From: Capsulimonas corticalis
GTDB taxonomy: Bacteria; Armatimonadota; Armatimonadia; Armatimonadales; Capsulimonadaceae
DNA: 64,000 nucleotides
Assembly: GCF_003574315.2 (NCBI RefSeq)
Contig: NZ_AP025739.1
Location: 4,650,001 to 4,714,000, forward strand
Direction of reading: 5' to 3'
The position numbers and the translations under genes were made by a program. The notes below the pieces were generated by a model. That model made no database searches. It saw only the letters and a list, made by a program, of their open reading frames with translations, and was not told the origin of the DNA. Positions 33,019-42,735 of this stretch are shown here, one piece after another. Numbering within the stretch: the first letter of the stretch is position 1; every line of letters begins with the position of its first letter.

Positions 33019-33057
33019 AAAAAAAGAGCCCTCCATTTTTGTGGAGGGCTCTTTTTT
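33019..33057 (-). terminator. bidirectional rho-independent terminator
   Basis: AGAGCCCTCCA pairs with TGGAGGGCTCT, with A- and T-runs on both sides. It follows the fatty acid hydroxylase family gene (minus strand) and separates it from the glycosidase gene. Confidence 0.88.
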
Positions 33058-33077
33058 GCTGTGATTGCGGCTGCGGT

Positions 33078-33734
33078 TTACGACTTCGTATCGGCGGTCG
33101 CGCTGGGCGGCGTCTGCGACTTTTTGCGGCCGGCGAGGATACGCTGGCGTTTGGCGGGTTTGGACCGCCAGCCTTCGGAGGTCACCAGCGTGCCGAAGCA
33201 GAGGTCGGCGAGCGGGATGAAGACGTTCAGGTTGCGCAGCATGTATTTGTGATGCAGCCGGTGGTGCTCTTTGATGAACTTGAACCAGCGGTAGCGCTCC
33301 ACATAGTGTCCCTTGGGAACGTGCATCAGGTAGTGCGTGTATTCGTAGCCGGTGAAGTAGATCACGCAGCCCACGAACAGGCCCAGAGCAATCGGGGTTC
33401 CGCGCATCGCCGGGATGACGAGGCCGATCAGCCACTGGAACAGGATGAAGAACGGAACGTGGAACAGCATCATCAGCGGGAAGGCGTACCAGCGGAGCGC
33501 CACATGCGGCGGCTTACCGGGGCCTTGGGCTTCGAATGTCTTGTCCCATTTATAGATCTGGTGGTGCACTAATGTGTGCCCACGGAATGCGTCATGCAGC
33601 GGAAAGTGTTTCTCGTGCATCAGGTAACGATGGTTGAACCACTCGAAAAAGCTCGAGTAGGTAAAGCCGATAATCCCGGTGATGACGGCTGTACTGGCGA
33701 TTAACAGGGTCACGCGACCTCCCTCAGACGGCAA
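33078..33734 (-). CDS. fatty acid hydroxylase/sterol desaturase family membrane protein
   Basis: 218 residues with about four membrane segments (LLIASTAVITGIIGFTYSSF; FPLMMLFHVPFFILFQWLIG; GLFVGCVIYFTGYEYTHYLM). The di-iron histidine clusters are present: FNHRYLMHEKHF, RGHTLVHHQIY, THYLMHVPKGH and KEHHRLHHKYML. The family hydroxylates or desaturates lipids and carotenoids in the membrane. The exact substrate is not predictable. GTG 33713 is an alternative start. The C-terminal ~30 residues are basic. A second, distinct member lies at 45394-46245. Confidence 0.85.
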   Translation of the reverse strand: MPSEGGRVTLLIASTAVITGIIGFTYSSFFEWFNHRYLMHEKHFPLHDAFRGHTLVHHQIYKWDKTFEAQGPGKPPHVALRWYAFPLMMLFHVPFFILFQWLIGLVIPAMRGTPIALGLFVGCVIYFTGYEYTHYLMHVPKGHYVERYRWFKFIKEHHRLHHKYMLRNLNVFIPLADLCFGTLVTSEGWRSKPAKRQRILAGRKKSQTPPSATADTKS

Positions 33735-33823
33735 ACATCGTCCGGAATCGGCCCGGCGATGGTAAATCTACCGTATTGTACCAAAGCCAGCTCTCGATGT
33801 CAACGGAGAATGGGGCTTCCATG

Positions 33824-33832
33824 TGCTATAAT
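33824..33832 (+). promoter_or_regulatory. extended -10 promoter of typA, near-leaderless
   Basis: TGCTATAAT is an extended -10 box ending nine bases before ATG 33842. Transcription is expected near 33839. There is no good -35 box and no Shine-Dalgarno site. Confidence 0.6.
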
Positions 33833-33841
33833 GAATCCGCT

Positions 33842-35671
33842 ATGTCAAAGCCGAACTCGCAAACACACCTTCGCAACATCGCCATCATCGCACACGTCGA
33901 TCACGGCAAAACCACGCTAGTGGACGGCATGCTCAAGCAGGGAGGCGTCTTCCGCGCCAACCAGCATGTCGCCGAGCGTGTCATGGACAAAATGGATCTG
34001 GAAAAGGAACGTGGCATCACCATCGTCTCCAAGCACAACGCCATTACCTACGGAGATATCAAGATCAATATTGTCGACACGCCCGGACACGCGGACTTTG
34101 GAGGAGAAGTTGAGCGCGTTATGAGCCTTGTCGATGGTGTTCTTCTTCTTGTCGACGCCGTTGAGGGACCGATGCCGCAGACGCGCTTCGTTCTCGCAAA
34201 GGCGCTGCAGGCTGGCCTCAAGGCGGTCGTCGTCGTCAATAAGATCGACCGGCCGCAATCGCGCGTCGATTGGGTCGTCGATCAAACCTTCGACCTGTTC
34301 GGACACCTGGGGGCTACCGAAGACCAGCTGGATTTCCCGGTTGTCTACGCCATCGCGCTCCAGGGAACGTCGACGCTCGACGCCAACGTGCCTGGAGAAG
34401 ATCTCAAGCCGCTCTTTGAAACGATCGTCAACCACCTTTCGCCGCCCGAAGGCGATCCGGAAGCGCCGCTGCAGCTGCGCATCACCACGCTGGACTACGA
34501 CGACTATAAAGGCCGTATCGGTATCGGTAAGGTCAACTCCGGCGTCGTCAAGACCGGCCAGGCGATCACCGTCATCAACCGTGAGGGCGAGCACGTTCCC
34601 GGGAAGATCGCGCAGGTCTTCATCTATCAGGGCCTGAACCGCGTCGAAGTCGAGCAGGCGGAAGCCGGCGAGATCGTCGCGATCTCGGGACTGGCCGATG
34701 TCAATATCGGCGAGACCGTGGCGTCGCGGGAAAATCCCGTCGCGCTGCCGCTCATGAACATCGACGAACCCACGCTCAGCATGACCTTCGGCGTCAACAC
34801 GTCGCCGCTGGCCGGCCGCGAGGGGCAGTTCTCCACATCCCGCAAGCTGCGCGAGCGGCTGATGAAGGAACTGCAAACCAACGTCGCCCTGCGTGTCGAG
34901 GACTCAGAGACCGCCGATCAGTTCACCGTCTCCGGACGCGGCGAGCTTCACCTGGCCGTTCTTATTGAGACGATGCGCCGGGAAGGCTACGAGCTTCAAG
35001 TGTCCCAGCCCGAGGTCATTTTCCATGAGGAAAACGGCCATCGGATGGAGCCGCTGGAAGAGGTCGAGATCGATGTCGCCGAGGAATACAGCGGCGTCGT
35101 GATCGAACAGCTCGGACGCCGCAAAGGCGAGATGCTGGATATGAAGGCGCCCGGTAACGGGACCGTGCATATGCGCTTCAAAGTGCCGACCCGCGGACTT
35201 CTGGGCTTCCGAAATCAACTGATCACGGAAACCCGCGGCACGGGAGTGCTGAACTCGCTCTTCGGCGGATATGTCCCCTATATGGGCGATATGACGGTGG
35301 AGCGAAACGGCAGCCTGCTGGCCAGTGAATCGGGAATCACCACGACCTTCGGCCTGCAAAACGCCGAAGAGCGAGGGATCCTCTTCCTGCCGCATAATGT
35401 CGAAGTCTACGAGGGAATGATCGTCGGCAAGAACGCCCGCGACACCGACCTCGAAGTCAACGTCTGCCGCACCAAGCACCTCACCAGTATGCGCCAGTCG
35501 GTCAAGGAAACGTTCACCCGTCTGAACCCGCATACGGTCATGACGCTGGACCGGGCGATCGAATACATCGGACCGGATGAGCTCGTCGAAGTGACTCCGA
35601 AGAATATCCGGATGCGCAAGCGCGAGCTGAACCCCGATCAGCGACGCAAGAACTCGAAGACACGCGGCTAA
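33842..35671 (+). CDS. typA: GTP-binding protein TypA/BipA
   Basis: 609 residues from ATG 33842, the start that fits both the promoter and the usual N-terminus. It is a translational GTPase. G1 is [17 protein letters not shown], switch and G2 region [14 protein letters not shown]3 [16 protein letters not shown] and G4 [13 protein letters not shown]. Elongation-factor domains II, III and V follow ([37 protein letters not shown]), plus the TypA C-terminal domain ([11 protein letters not shown] end). TypA acts on the ribosome in stress and 50S assembly. The end is marked by a strong terminator. Confidence 0.95.
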   Translation: MSKPNSQTHLRNIAIIAHVDHGKTTLVDGMLKQGGVFRANQHVAERVMDKMDLEKERGITIVSKHNAITYGDIKINIVDTPGHADFGGEVERVMSLVDGVLLLVDAVEGPMPQTRFVLAKALQAGLKAVVVVNKIDRPQSRVDWVVDQTFDLFGHLGATEDQLDFPVVYAIALQGTSTLDANVPGEDLKPLFETIVNHLSPPEGDPEAPLQLRITTLDYDDYKGRIGIGKVNSGVVKTGQAITVINREGEHVPGKIAQVFIYQGLNRVEVEQAEAGEIVAISGLADVNIGETVASRENPVALPLMNIDEPTLSMTFGVNTSPLAGREGQFSTSRKLRERLMKELQTNVALRVEDSETADQFTVSGRGELHLAVLIETMRREGYELQVSQPEVIFHEENGHRMEPLEEVEIDVAEEYSGVVIEQLGRRKGEMLDMKAPGNGTVHMRFKVPTRGLLGFRNQLITETRGTGVLNSLFGGYVPYMGDMTVERNGSLLASESGITTTFGLQNAEERGILFLPHNVEVYEGMIVGKNARDTDLEVNVCRTKHLTSMRQSVKETFTRLNPHTVMTLDRAIEYIGPDELVEVTPKNIRMRKRELNPDQRRKNSKTRG

Positions 35672-35690
35672 CGCGTTTCCAAAACGAACG

Positions 35691-35726
35691 GAAAAAGCCG
35701 GTGGGATGACCCACCGGCTTTTTTTG
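35691..35726 (+). terminator. rho-independent terminator of typA
   Basis: AAAAAGCCGGTGGG and CCCACCGGCTTTTTTT pair with a 4-nt loop (ATGA). Confidence 0.92.
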
Positions 35727-35914
35727 CGTCTCTTTAGTGGAATAATTACCAGTTTTTTCCCGCTTTCAAAGGACTTGCCTGCTTGTCGTGTATAATATAA
35801 CAATAAGCTCTATCCTACCAATGCCGCATGGGTGGTGATGGAGTCATTGTCGTACTGCGTCCATACGCCATTCTTCGGTATTGCAAGGAAAACCAATTGA
35901 TAAATTTGAACGAT

Positions 35915-36622
35915 ATGAAAAAGTGGAGCGCTTCCATCGCGGCGGGCGCCTTCACGGTGGCGGCTTTCGGATTCGCGCAGCCGGTTCAGGCGGCGTCCTG
36001 GAACGCCGCGAACGACTTCTCGAAGACGGCCAATCCCAACAGTGTCTGGAGCTACGCCGGATCCAACTCGGGCGTGTTCACTTATGAGAGCACCGAAGGC
36101 TCCGGCCTGGACGCCTGGCATGCCGGCCCCGGATCGCTTCCCTACGTCGCTCATAATGGCGCAACCACCACGAACTATTCCTACGGGACGGTCGCCGTGC
36201 CGGCGAACGGCATCACGATGCATCCCGGCGCGGATGGCGAAAAGAGCGAAGTGATCTTTACCGCTCCCACGGCCGGCCACTACAAAGTCAACGCGTCGTT
36301 CTTCGGCGAGAGCCTTCCCGGCTACCCCGCCACCAGCACGGATGTCCATGTGAACGTCAACGGCTCCACCGCGCTGTTCAACAACTTCGTGAGCGCCTAT
36401 GGCGTCGGACCGAGCTACTCCAACTCGTATCTCCTGCTTAACGCCGGCGACAAGCTGGAGTTCACCGTCGGTTACGGCCCGAACGGTAACTATCTTTACG
36501 ATTCGACCGGTTTCAATGCATCCATCAGCGCCGTTCCCGAACCCTCGGCGTTCGCCGCATTCGGCGTCGGCCTCGCGGTTCTCGGCGCTTGTTTCTATCG
36601 CCGCCGCCAAGTGATCGCATAA
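35915..36622 (+). CDS. PEP-CTERM exported protein
   Basis: 235 residues from ATG 35915, which opens a signal peptide (SIAAGAFTVAAFGFAQPVQA). The body is beta-rich, with GHYKVNASFFGESLPGYPAT, VNVNGSTALFNNFV and LLNAGDKLEFTVGYGPNGNY, like a carbohydrate-binding or cell-surface sandwich domain. The C-terminus has the sorting signal VPEPSAFAAFGVGLAVLGAC followed by YRRRQ, which matches PEP-CTERM proteins handled by exosortase. It is thus expected at the outer surface. The neighbouring terminator is shared with the convergent hypothetical gene. A TATAAT at 35791-35796 may be its -10 box. Confidence 0.85.
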   Translation: MKKWSASIAAGAFTVAAFGFAQPVQAASWNAANDFSKTANPNSVWSYAGSNSGVFTYESTEGSGLDAWHAGPGSLPYVAHNGATTTNYSYGTVAVPANGITMHPGADGEKSEVIFTAPTAGHYKVNASFFGESLPGYPATSTDVHVNVNGSTALFNNFVSAYGVGPSYSNSYLLLNAGDKLEFTVGYGPNGNYLYDSTGFNASISAVPEPSAFAAFGVGLAVLGACFYRRRQVIA

Positions 36623-36640
36623 GATTTTCCCTGCTGGCGC

Positions 36641-36688
36641 AATAAAAAAAGAAGGAGGACGCTTTTGGCGTCCTCCTTCTTTTTTATT
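36641..36688. terminator. bidirectional terminator between convergent genes
   Basis: AAAAAAAGAAGGAGGACGC pairs with GCGTCCTCCTTCTTTTTT around a TTTTG loop. It serves the PEP-CTERM gene and the convergent large hypothetical gene. Confidence 0.9.
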
Positions 36689-36707
36689 GTCGCTGCGCCG
36701 AGGCTGA

Positions 36708-38798
36708 TTAGCGGGGCGTCACATATTCGAAACGCGCTTCGACACGGGCGGCCATGCCTTCGAACCACGCGCCGCTTGGATCGACGAGCGGGAACCACCA
36801 GGCTGTCGGCCGGAGGTTGGTGTGCTCCAGGGAGTCGACGGTGATGTATGCGTCGTGCACGATCCGCATGCGCGCGCGCTGCGCTTCGACCGTGATCTGC
36901 TCCAGCGTGGCGCGCGCCGCGCGCGGCTCTGAGCCGCGCTCCAGCAGGCGGCGCTGATGCTGGAACGAAGCGATCAAACGGCGAGAGGCTCGAATGCGAT
37001 CCTGCCCAATGGCTAACGGCTGGGCAAAGATGCGTTCGCGAACGGCCGTCTCATGCGCAAGCTTGGTCTCAAGCTGCGCGCGCTCGGCGTCGCTCAAGGT
37101 TTCATGGCGCAGGCGGTGAACGAGCGGGAGGCTGTTTCGACGCCAATCGTCGCCCATACGCGCTTCCAATTGCGCGCGCTCTTCCTTCCACATCGCCATC
37201 TCCCGGCGATGTTCCTCCACTCGCTGGCGCAGCACTTCACTGCGCTGGGCGTACTCCGAGAGCGTCGCGAGCGCCTGCTCGTAATCTTGCCGGCGCGCGC
37301 TCCAATCCCCAAATTCTTTCGCTTCCAAGTAGGTCAGTAGATCGCGCATCTTATTCAGCGACTTGATCTCGCGCAGTGTCGACTTCTGATCGGCGACGAC
37401 ATCCCGCCAGCGGGTTCCGAACTCAGCCGCGCTTACGGTCTGTGCGCCATAAGCCGCCGCCAGGTGGGACGGAAGCCGCAGCCGGGCTGCGGAATTGCTG
37501 TCCGCGAGGGCGTCCCACGTGCCGTACTCCAGCCGGACGATCGGGTAGAGCGACTGAGTGATATTGGATTTGGCGAGCGCGGTATTGAATGCTTCTGTGC
37601 TGGAGGTGTACCCCGAAGCAGTTTCGTGGAACACGACGAGGTGTTCGGCGGCCAGCATATTGATGAGCGTGATCGCCTTGCCGACCAGGACCGCGCGATC
37701 GCCATAGGCGTTTTCGATGACGCGCGCCAGCGTTTCCAGGTTCTGAACGGGGGTGGGGGACGTCAATACGGCGGGAGTATCGCCAAACTCGATCGTCACC
37801 TTTGAACCGCTGACTCCGATCGTGCCGCGCCCAAGCCCTGGAACGACCAGGTCAAACGGGATTGCGCCCGGTCCGAAGTTCTCCAGACCATAGATGCCCG
37901 AACCGGCCACGCAGCTGTTATAGGCGCGGATGGCGGCGGCGCGAGTCGCGGGCTGCAGGAACAGATCCACAACGGCGAAGCGCGGGCGCTGATAGGTCTC
38001 GGAGTGAAATCGTAAAAGCTGGGTGGTGGTCGTGGCGCTAAAGTGGAGCGGGGGATGCTGTAGGAGCAGCTGGTAAATCTTGGGAAGAAGGTCTCGGTAG
38101 AGATCGGTCAGGCTGGTTGCGCCATCACAGTGGGCGGCGAAGGAGCGCGCCCAATCCTTGATCCGCTCGCAGAGCTCGGAGGCTGCCGCGCGGCTTTGCG
38201 GATCCTCCAGACACGACAAGCTTTCCATAAATGCAAGATCCATTTGGCGCAGGAGCGCCGTCAGGATATCGCAGATGGGAATGTCGTGCGCGATCACATG
38301 ATGCTGTTCCGTGTGTACGAGGCCCGTCCAGCCCCACGCGGCCGTCATGGCGTCATAAAGGTTGGCCTTGCCGCCGGGTTCGTGGCGCGCGAGCCAATCG
38401 AAGGGGACGCCGTGCTTCATATACATATGACGCGTCGGCACGCTTTCGCTGCCGAAAAGCGACGACATCTCCCCCGCCGCGCTCCACAGGTCGCGGGTGC
38501 GTCCGTCATCGTGACGCAGGACGGCGAACTTGTCGTCGGCGGCGATATGCGCGGTGGTTTTGGCGAAGTAGTCGGTGTCGTGGACGCCGCTGATCAGCGC
38601 CGCGCCGGGCAGATGCTGATCGAGGATCGTGCGCCAGACCGCTTTGGCCGGTTCATCCCACAGCGCGGTTTGTCCGAGGGCAAGAAAAGGAACGCCGGGG
38701 TATTGGGAACGAATCGTTTCCAGAAGCGCCGCGACGGACGGGCGCAGCTCAGTTTCGACTTGGACAGTGGGCTTAGTCAGCGGCATTGAAATTTCCAT
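36708..38798 (-). CDS. large hypothetical protein
   Basis: 696 residues, no signal peptide or membrane segment. No family was recognised. The N-terminal ~300 residues are mixed alpha/beta (GVPFLALGQTALWDEPAKAV; ISGVHDTDYFAKTTAH; GWTGLVHTEQHHVIAHDIPI). The middle has LEYGTWDALADSNSAARLRL. Residues ~480-640 are strongly helical and charged (VLRQRVEEHRREMAMWKEER; LRHETLSDAERAQLETKLAH), suggesting a coiled coil. The end (PTAWWFPLVDPSGAWFEGMA) is compact. ATG 38786 is an alternative start. It stands alone, with a terminator shared with the PEP-CTERM gene and an AT-rich gap upstream. Confidence 0.7.
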   Translation of the reverse strand: MEISMPLTKPTVQVETELRPSVAALLETIRSQYPGVPFLALGQTALWDEPAKAVWRTILDQHLPGAALISGVHDTDYFAKTTAHIAADDKFAVLRHDDGRTRDLWSAAGEMSSLFGSESVPTRHMYMKHGVPFDWLARHEPGGKANLYDAMTAAWGWTGLVHTEQHHVIAHDIPICDILTALLRQMDLAFMESLSCLEDPQSRAAASELCERIKDWARSFAAHCDGATSLTDLYRDLLPKIYQLLLQHPPLHFSATTTTQLLRFHSETYQRPRFAVVDLFLQPATRAAAIRAYNSCVAGSGIYGLENFGPGAIPFDLVVPGLGRGTIGVSGSKVTIEFGDTPAVLTSPTPVQNLETLARVIENAYGDRAVLVGKAITLINMLAAEHLVVFHETASGYTSSTEAFNTALAKSNITQSLYPIVRLEYGTWDALADSNSAARLRLPSHLAAAYGAQTVSAAEFGTRWRDVVADQKSTLREIKSLNKMRDLLTYLEAKEFGDWSARRQDYEQALATLSEYAQRSEVLRQRVEEHRREMAMWKEERAQLEARMGDDWRRNSLPLVHRLRHETLSDAERAQLETKLAHETAVRERIFAQPLAIGQDRIRASRRLIASFQHQRRLLERGSEPRAARATLEQITVEAQRARMRIVHDAYITVDSLEHTNLRPTAWWFPLVDPSGAWFEGMAARVEARFEYVTPR

Positions 38799-39568
38799 TG
38801 ATCATTGCGCAAATATGATATCCGCGGAAGCGTTAGGGCAGCGATATTTCAACAGAGAAATCGGGTTCGAAGTTCCGGGACCGCCGGAAAATCTCTGAAG
38901 GAGTTTTATCGGCGACGGGCCGCCCCCGTTCCAGGGTGTTCGTCTATCAAAAAAAGAAGCGAGCGCATCGCGAGCAGACCTTTCCGAGGATACCCGGATT
39001 GGCGTCGATTTTATACTTATTGCCCCTAACGGCTTTTAGCGACGGGGGAGAAGGTCGAAATTTCTTTCAAAAATCCTTTTTCTTTCCGCATACGAGATGC
39101 AATCGGCAATTACGACGTTTTTCACCATTGTACCAATCGTCTTGGAAATGATTCGTGGGAACTTAAATCAAAGCAGAAACGCTGTAGTACATAGAATCCT
39201 GGTTTTGTACCAGGGATTTTAGAAGCATACAGAGTAATGTTCAAATTTAATCTGATGATAGTAGCATACCAAACAACTTTCATATAATAAATTTGTACAG
39301 TTGCAAGTGACCACAGAATTCGCTTTGGGTCAACTTTGGTATTTTGTGTTTTAATAGTAACATTTGCTAACAACGCGCGATCTATAAGTTCATATGCCAG
39401 GAATTTATTTTCTTAATATAAATTTAACATGAAAATACTTGACAGGAATTCAAAGGTGTGATAGTATGTGATCGTAAGTCCATTTTCAACCGCGAAGCAG
39501 CGTGTATGCGCTAATTTTTCTCGTTGTTGATCAGCTCTTCTGTTCTGTTGGTAGGAGGTATTTCACCA
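38799..39568. other. 770-bp AT-rich gene-free region
   Basis: No credible gene. From about 39100 to 39500 the composition drops well below the 60% G+C around it. Short frames there have no ribosome-binding site or recognisable product. Its right end holds the promoter and ribosome-binding site (GGAGG) of the first twin pseudopilin, and this part is duplicated upstream of the second. Confidence 0.7.
39440..39468 (+). promoter_or_regulatory. promoter of twin pseudopilin A
   Basis: TTGACA (39440-39445), 17 nt, TAGTAT (39463-39468). The spacer contains GAATTC. The flanks CATGAAAA upstream and GTGATA across the -10 are shared with the promoter at 40676. The leader is about 95 nt. Confidence 0.75.
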
Positions 39569-40393
39569 GTGCGAACCATTCGAAATTTCAAGGGTTTCAC
39601 CCTTATTGAACTGCTCGTCGTTATCGCCATTATCGCGATTCTCGCCGCCATCCTCTTCCCCGTCTTCGCCAAGGCTCGTGAGAAGGCCCGCCAGATCAGC
39701 TGCGCCTCCAACGAGCGCCAGGTCGGCCTCGCCATCCTGCAGTACGTTCAGGACAGCGATGAGAAGTTCCCCGCCGGTAACGGCGACGCCGCCAATAGCA
39801 AGCTGTTCGGCCAGGGATGGGCTGGACCGATCTACCCGTACGCTAAGAGCACTGGTTTGCTGAAGTGTCCGGATGACTCCACTGCGGTCAGTGGTGTGTA
39901 TGTGCCGGTTTCTTATGGCTTCAACACAAACATGTCCGGCGCTGGTAACAGCGGCGCGATCGCTTCGCTTGGCGCACCCTCGAATACCGTTATGCTATTT
40001 GAAGTGACGGGCGATACTGCTCCTGTTACCGATCTCCAGGAAGGCGTGCGCAGCGCAGCCGCTGCACCTGACGCGCTCTCGGCTGCTGGAACTGGTATCG
40101 ACGGCCAGTTGTACTATAACTTCGCGGCCACTACCGGTACGACGGTTCGTTACGAGACGGGATACTTGGGCGGTCTTCCCGGTGTCACGACTGGTAACTT
40201 TGCTACTCAAACGGGTTGGCACACGGACGGCGCCAACTACCTGGCGGGCGACGGTCATGTCAAGTGGCTGCGTGGCAGCAAGGTCTCCCCTGGCATCAAT
40301 GCAGCAACCAGCAATGACGTTCAGGCTCTCAGCACTAACACGGCTGCTGGTACTGCCAACAGCAACTATGCGATGACCTTCAGCGCCATCTAA
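39569..40393 (+). CDS. DUF1559 pseudopilin-like protein, twin A
   Basis: 274 residues from GTG 39569 with GGAGG upstream; the start is set by comparison with the twin, which has ATG in the same place. The prepilin signature [20 protein letters not shown] is at residue ~9 and [16 protein letters not shown] follows. [19 protein letters not shown] and the H-X9-DG motif in [20 protein letters not shown] are present. The N-terminal ~80 residues and the H-X9-DG tail are nearly identical to twin B (40803), while the middle has diverged. It has its own promoter and terminator. Confidence 0.87.
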   Translation: MRTIRNFKGFTLIELLVVIAIIAILAAILFPVFAKAREKARQISCASNERQVGLAILQYVQDSDEKFPAGNGDAANSKLFGQGWAGPIYPYAKSTGLLKCPDDSTAVSGVYVPVSYGFNTNMSGAGNSGAIASLGAPSNTVMLFEVTGDTAPVTDLQEGVRSAAAAPDALSAAGTGIDGQLYYNFAATTGTTVRYETGYLGGLPGVTTGNFATQTGWHTDGANYLAGDGHVKWLRGSKVSPGINAATSNDVQALSTNTAAGTANSNYAMTFSAI

Positions 40394-40409
40394 TTCTGCG
40401 CTCCATGTC

Positions 40410-40447
40410 AAAAAGCCGCTATATCTTCGGATGTAGCGGCCTTTTTA
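40410..40447 (+). terminator. rho-independent terminator of twin A
   Basis: AAAAAGCCGCTA pairs imperfectly with TAGCGGCCTTTTT around TATCTTCGGATG. The loop TCTTCGGATG is also present in the twin B terminator. Confidence 0.85.
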
Positions 40448-40802
40448 TTTGACGCTCTCCCTCGTCTTTGCTCTCAATCCCACCTTGTGACGCTTTGCGA
40501 TCTTTGCTAAAATATTTCATACGATAATATTAAAGATCGCAATTCTTCATCCTTTCGTGCCGGCAAAAATATTCTATATAATATCAATATTTGACATTAA
40601 TATTTATTTATGAGTGCAACTGTAAGCCTGGTTGGACGTAAAAATCTCTGTTAAAATAAATTTGCATGAAAACACTTGACAGGAATTCGAAGTCGTGATA
40701 ATATATGTTTGCTCGTCCATTCCGATGCGAAGAAGCGCTCAATCGCTTTCTCTTCAATGCGGATTATTATCACTCACATGAATCGGTAGGAGATCTCTCA
40801 CA
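40448..40802. other. AT-rich intergenic region upstream of twin B
   Basis: No gene. From about 40500 to 40680 it is strongly AT-rich. It ends with the duplicated promoter of twin B and the ribosome-binding site AGGAG before ATG 40803. Confidence 0.7.
40676..40704 (+). promoter_or_regulatory. promoter of twin pseudopilin B
   Basis: TTGACA (40676-40681), 17 nt, TAATAT (40699-40704). The spacer begins GGAATTC as in twin A, and an AT-rich CATGAAAACAC segment precedes the -35 box. Confidence 0.75.
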
Positions 40803-41600
40803 ATGCGCACCATTCGAAATTTCAAGGGCTTCACCCTTATTGAACTGCTCGTCGTTATCGCCATTATCGCGATTCTCGCCGCCATCCTCTTCCCCGTCTT
40901 CGCCAAGGCTCGTGAGAAGGCCCGCCAGACCAGCTGCGCGTCCAACGAGCGCCAGGTCGGCCTCGCCATCCTGCAGTACGTTCAGGACAGCGATGAGAAG
41001 TTTCCCGCCGGCATCGGCGACATTGCCAACAACAAGGCGTTCGGGCAGGGCTGGGCTGGCCCGACCTACGCTTATGCTAAGAGCACGGGACTGTACAAGT
41101 GCCCGGATGATACCGGTACGGTGAATGGTCTGCTCGTTCCGATTTCTTACGCCTATAACTCCAATATGGCGGGCGCCGGCAACACGGGCGCGCTGGCTTC
41201 GCTTGGCGCTCCCGCGAACACCGTTCTTCTGTTCGAAACGAACGTCGCGGTTGCTCAGGTGTCCGATGCTCAGGAAAATAACAACACCGCGAACCTGTCG
41301 CCGGCCGGCAATGGCATCGGTGATGTTGTCACCAACTGGGACGGTTCGGCTTCGGCAACGGTGAAGTACGCGACCGGACTTCTGGGCGGCCTGAATGTTA
41401 CGGACGCGGTTCCCACGACTGGCCGGCACACGGACGGCGCCAACTACCTGGCGGGCGACGGTCATGTCAAGTGGCTGCGTGGCAGCAAGGTCTCCCCTGG
41501 CGTCAATGCGGGAACCAGTGCAGACGCTCAGGCGCTCGGCACGAACACTGCCGCTGGCACAAGCAACAGCAGCTTTGCCATGACCTTCAGCGCCATCTAA
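40803..41600 (+). CDS. DUF1559 pseudopilin-like protein, twin B
   Basis: 265 residues from ATG 40803 with AGGAG upstream. The order of motifs equals twin [56 protein letters not shown] and [20 protein letters not shown]. The two differ mainly in the middle. Promoter, gene and terminator are all duplicated, so this arose as a tandem copy of a whole transcription unit. It probably forms a surface filament or pseudopilus component after prepilin peptidase cleavage. Confidence 0.87.
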   Translation: MRTIRNFKGFTLIELLVVIAIIAILAAILFPVFAKAREKARQTSCASNERQVGLAILQYVQDSDEKFPAGIGDIANNKAFGQGWAGPTYAYAKSTGLYKCPDDTGTVNGLLVPISYAYNSNMAGAGNTGALASLGAPANTVLLFETNVAVAQVSDAQENNNTANLSPAGNGIGDVVTNWDGSASATVKYATGLLGGLNVTDAVPTTGRHTDGANYLAGDGHVKWLRGSKVSPGVNAGTSADAQALGTNTAAGTSNSSFAMTFSAI

Positions 41601-41616
41601 TTCGCGCTCAATATCG

Positions 41617-41651
41617 AAAAGCCGTCGCGTCTTCGGATGCGGCGGCTTTTT
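41617..41651 (+). terminator. rho-independent terminator of twin B
   Basis: AAAAGCCGTCGC and GCGGCGGCTTTTT pair around GTCTTCGGAT. The same loop core (TCTTCGGATG) occurs in the twin A terminator. It may also serve the convergent lacI-type gene. Confidence 0.85.
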
Positions 41652-41664
41652 GTATGTGGAATAT

Positions 41665-42729
41665 TTAAGCGATCGCGCGGCAGGAGCCTCGGACGATGAG
41701 GGAGACGGGGACTTCGATGTTGATGGGCGGGCGCGGCGCGGCGTCTTCGTCTTTCAGGTCCTGGAGCTCCAGGAGGCGGGTCGCCAGGCGCTGCACGGCG
41801 AGCTGGCCCATGTAGGCGGTGTCGACGCGCAGGGTGGTGAGGGCGGGGTAGCAGAGACTGCTGTGCTTGTCGTCGTCGAAGCCGACGATACTGACGTCGT
41901 CCGGGATTTGCAGGCCGAGATCGCGGCAGATCTGCATCAGTCGATAGGCGTGCGGATCATTCGCCGCCAGGATCGCCGTCGGACGGTCCGGGCGGCTGAG
42001 CATCGCCGTGACCTGGTCGGAGAATTGGGCTTCGGTCGTGGCGCAGATGAGAAGCGAGGGATCCGCCGTGCGTCCGGCTTTGAAGTGGGCGGAAAGGTAT
42101 CCGGTGAGACGGTCCTGGAACGTCGTGGTTTCCGGATCGCTCATCGCGAAGGCCACGCGCGAATGGCCGAGTTCGAACAGGTATTGGGTGGCCGCCGTCG
42201 CCCCGCCGATGCCGTCGGAAAGGATACAGTCGTGCTTGCCCGTAAGGTCCCGGTTGTCCACCAGGACGATCTGCGGGACGTGCTCTAAAAAGGCGTCCAG
42301 GATCTCCGGACTAGCGGAGCCGACGAGCAGCATACCGGAGATGATCTGGTCGCGGATCATGCGCGGCAAGTCGGTGAGCATCTTGCGGCGGTTGGTGGTA
42401 TGCAGCAGCAGATGCATCCCCAGTTTCTCGGTCTCCGCCTGCGCACCGGTCATCATGGGCGCGTAAAAGGCGTCGCCCTGGATCGTGGCGGTGTCGGCGG
42501 GCGCGAAGAACTGAAGGCCGATGGAGACGCCGGTCGCGGCGTCCTCCCGGATCAGCGCCCGCTCGCGCTGCTTCTTGCGGACATGCGGGGGGCGGTAGTT
42601 CAGACGCTTCGCCACCTCAAGCACGCGCTGGCGGGTGTCGGCGCTGAGCATGGGCGAATCGGTGAAGCTGCGGGAAACCGTGGCGGGCGACACGCCCGCC
42701 TCCTGGGCGACTTGTTGTATGGTAGGCAC
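41665..42729 (-). CDS. LacI-family transcriptional regulator
   Basis: 354 residues from GTG 42729. The N-terminal DNA-binding domain PTIQQVAQEAGVSPATVSRS and the hinge QRVLEVAKRLNYRPPHV are typical. The effector domain is a periplasmic-binding fold (FYAPMMTGAQAETEKLGMHL; YLFELGHSRVAFAMSD; AILAANDPHAYRLMQICRDL; DVSIVGFDDDKHSS). The effector is probably a sugar. It lies directly downstream of the clan-A glycoside hydrolase gene on the same strand but has its own consensus leaderless promoter, so it may control the nearby hydrolases. Confidence 0.92.
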   Translation of the reverse strand: MPTIQQVAQEAGVSPATVSRSFTDSPMLSADTRQRVLEVAKRLNYRPPHVRKKQRERALIREDAATGVSIGLQFFAPADTATIQGDAFYAPMMTGAQAETEKLGMHLLLHTTNRRKMLTDLPRMIRDQIISGMLLVGSASPEILDAFLEHVPQIVLVDNRDLTGKHDCILSDGIGGATAATQYLFELGHSRVAFAMSDPETTTFQDRLTGYLSAHFKAGRTADPSLLICATTEAQFSDQVTAMLSRPDRPTAILAANDPHAYRLMQICRDLGLQIPDDVSIVGFDDDKHSSLCYPALTTLRVDTAYMGQLAVQRLATRLLELQDLKDEDAAPRPPINIEVPVSLIVRGSCRAIA

Positions 42730-42735
42730 GTGAGT

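Noticed and set aside
32935-33435. Upstream extension of the glycosidase frame
   Set aside because: It passes through a rho-independent terminator and the end of the hydroxylase gene; a signal peptide begins at 32934.
36708-38798. Large hypothetical protein considered as BshC (bacillithiol synthesis)
   Set aside because: Length and a C-terminal coiled coil are suggestive, but the typical N-terminal motif of BshC is missing.
39122-39373. 83-codon minus-strand frame in the AT-rich island
   Set aside because: No ribosome-binding site, no family, and composition typical of non-coding AT-rich DNA.
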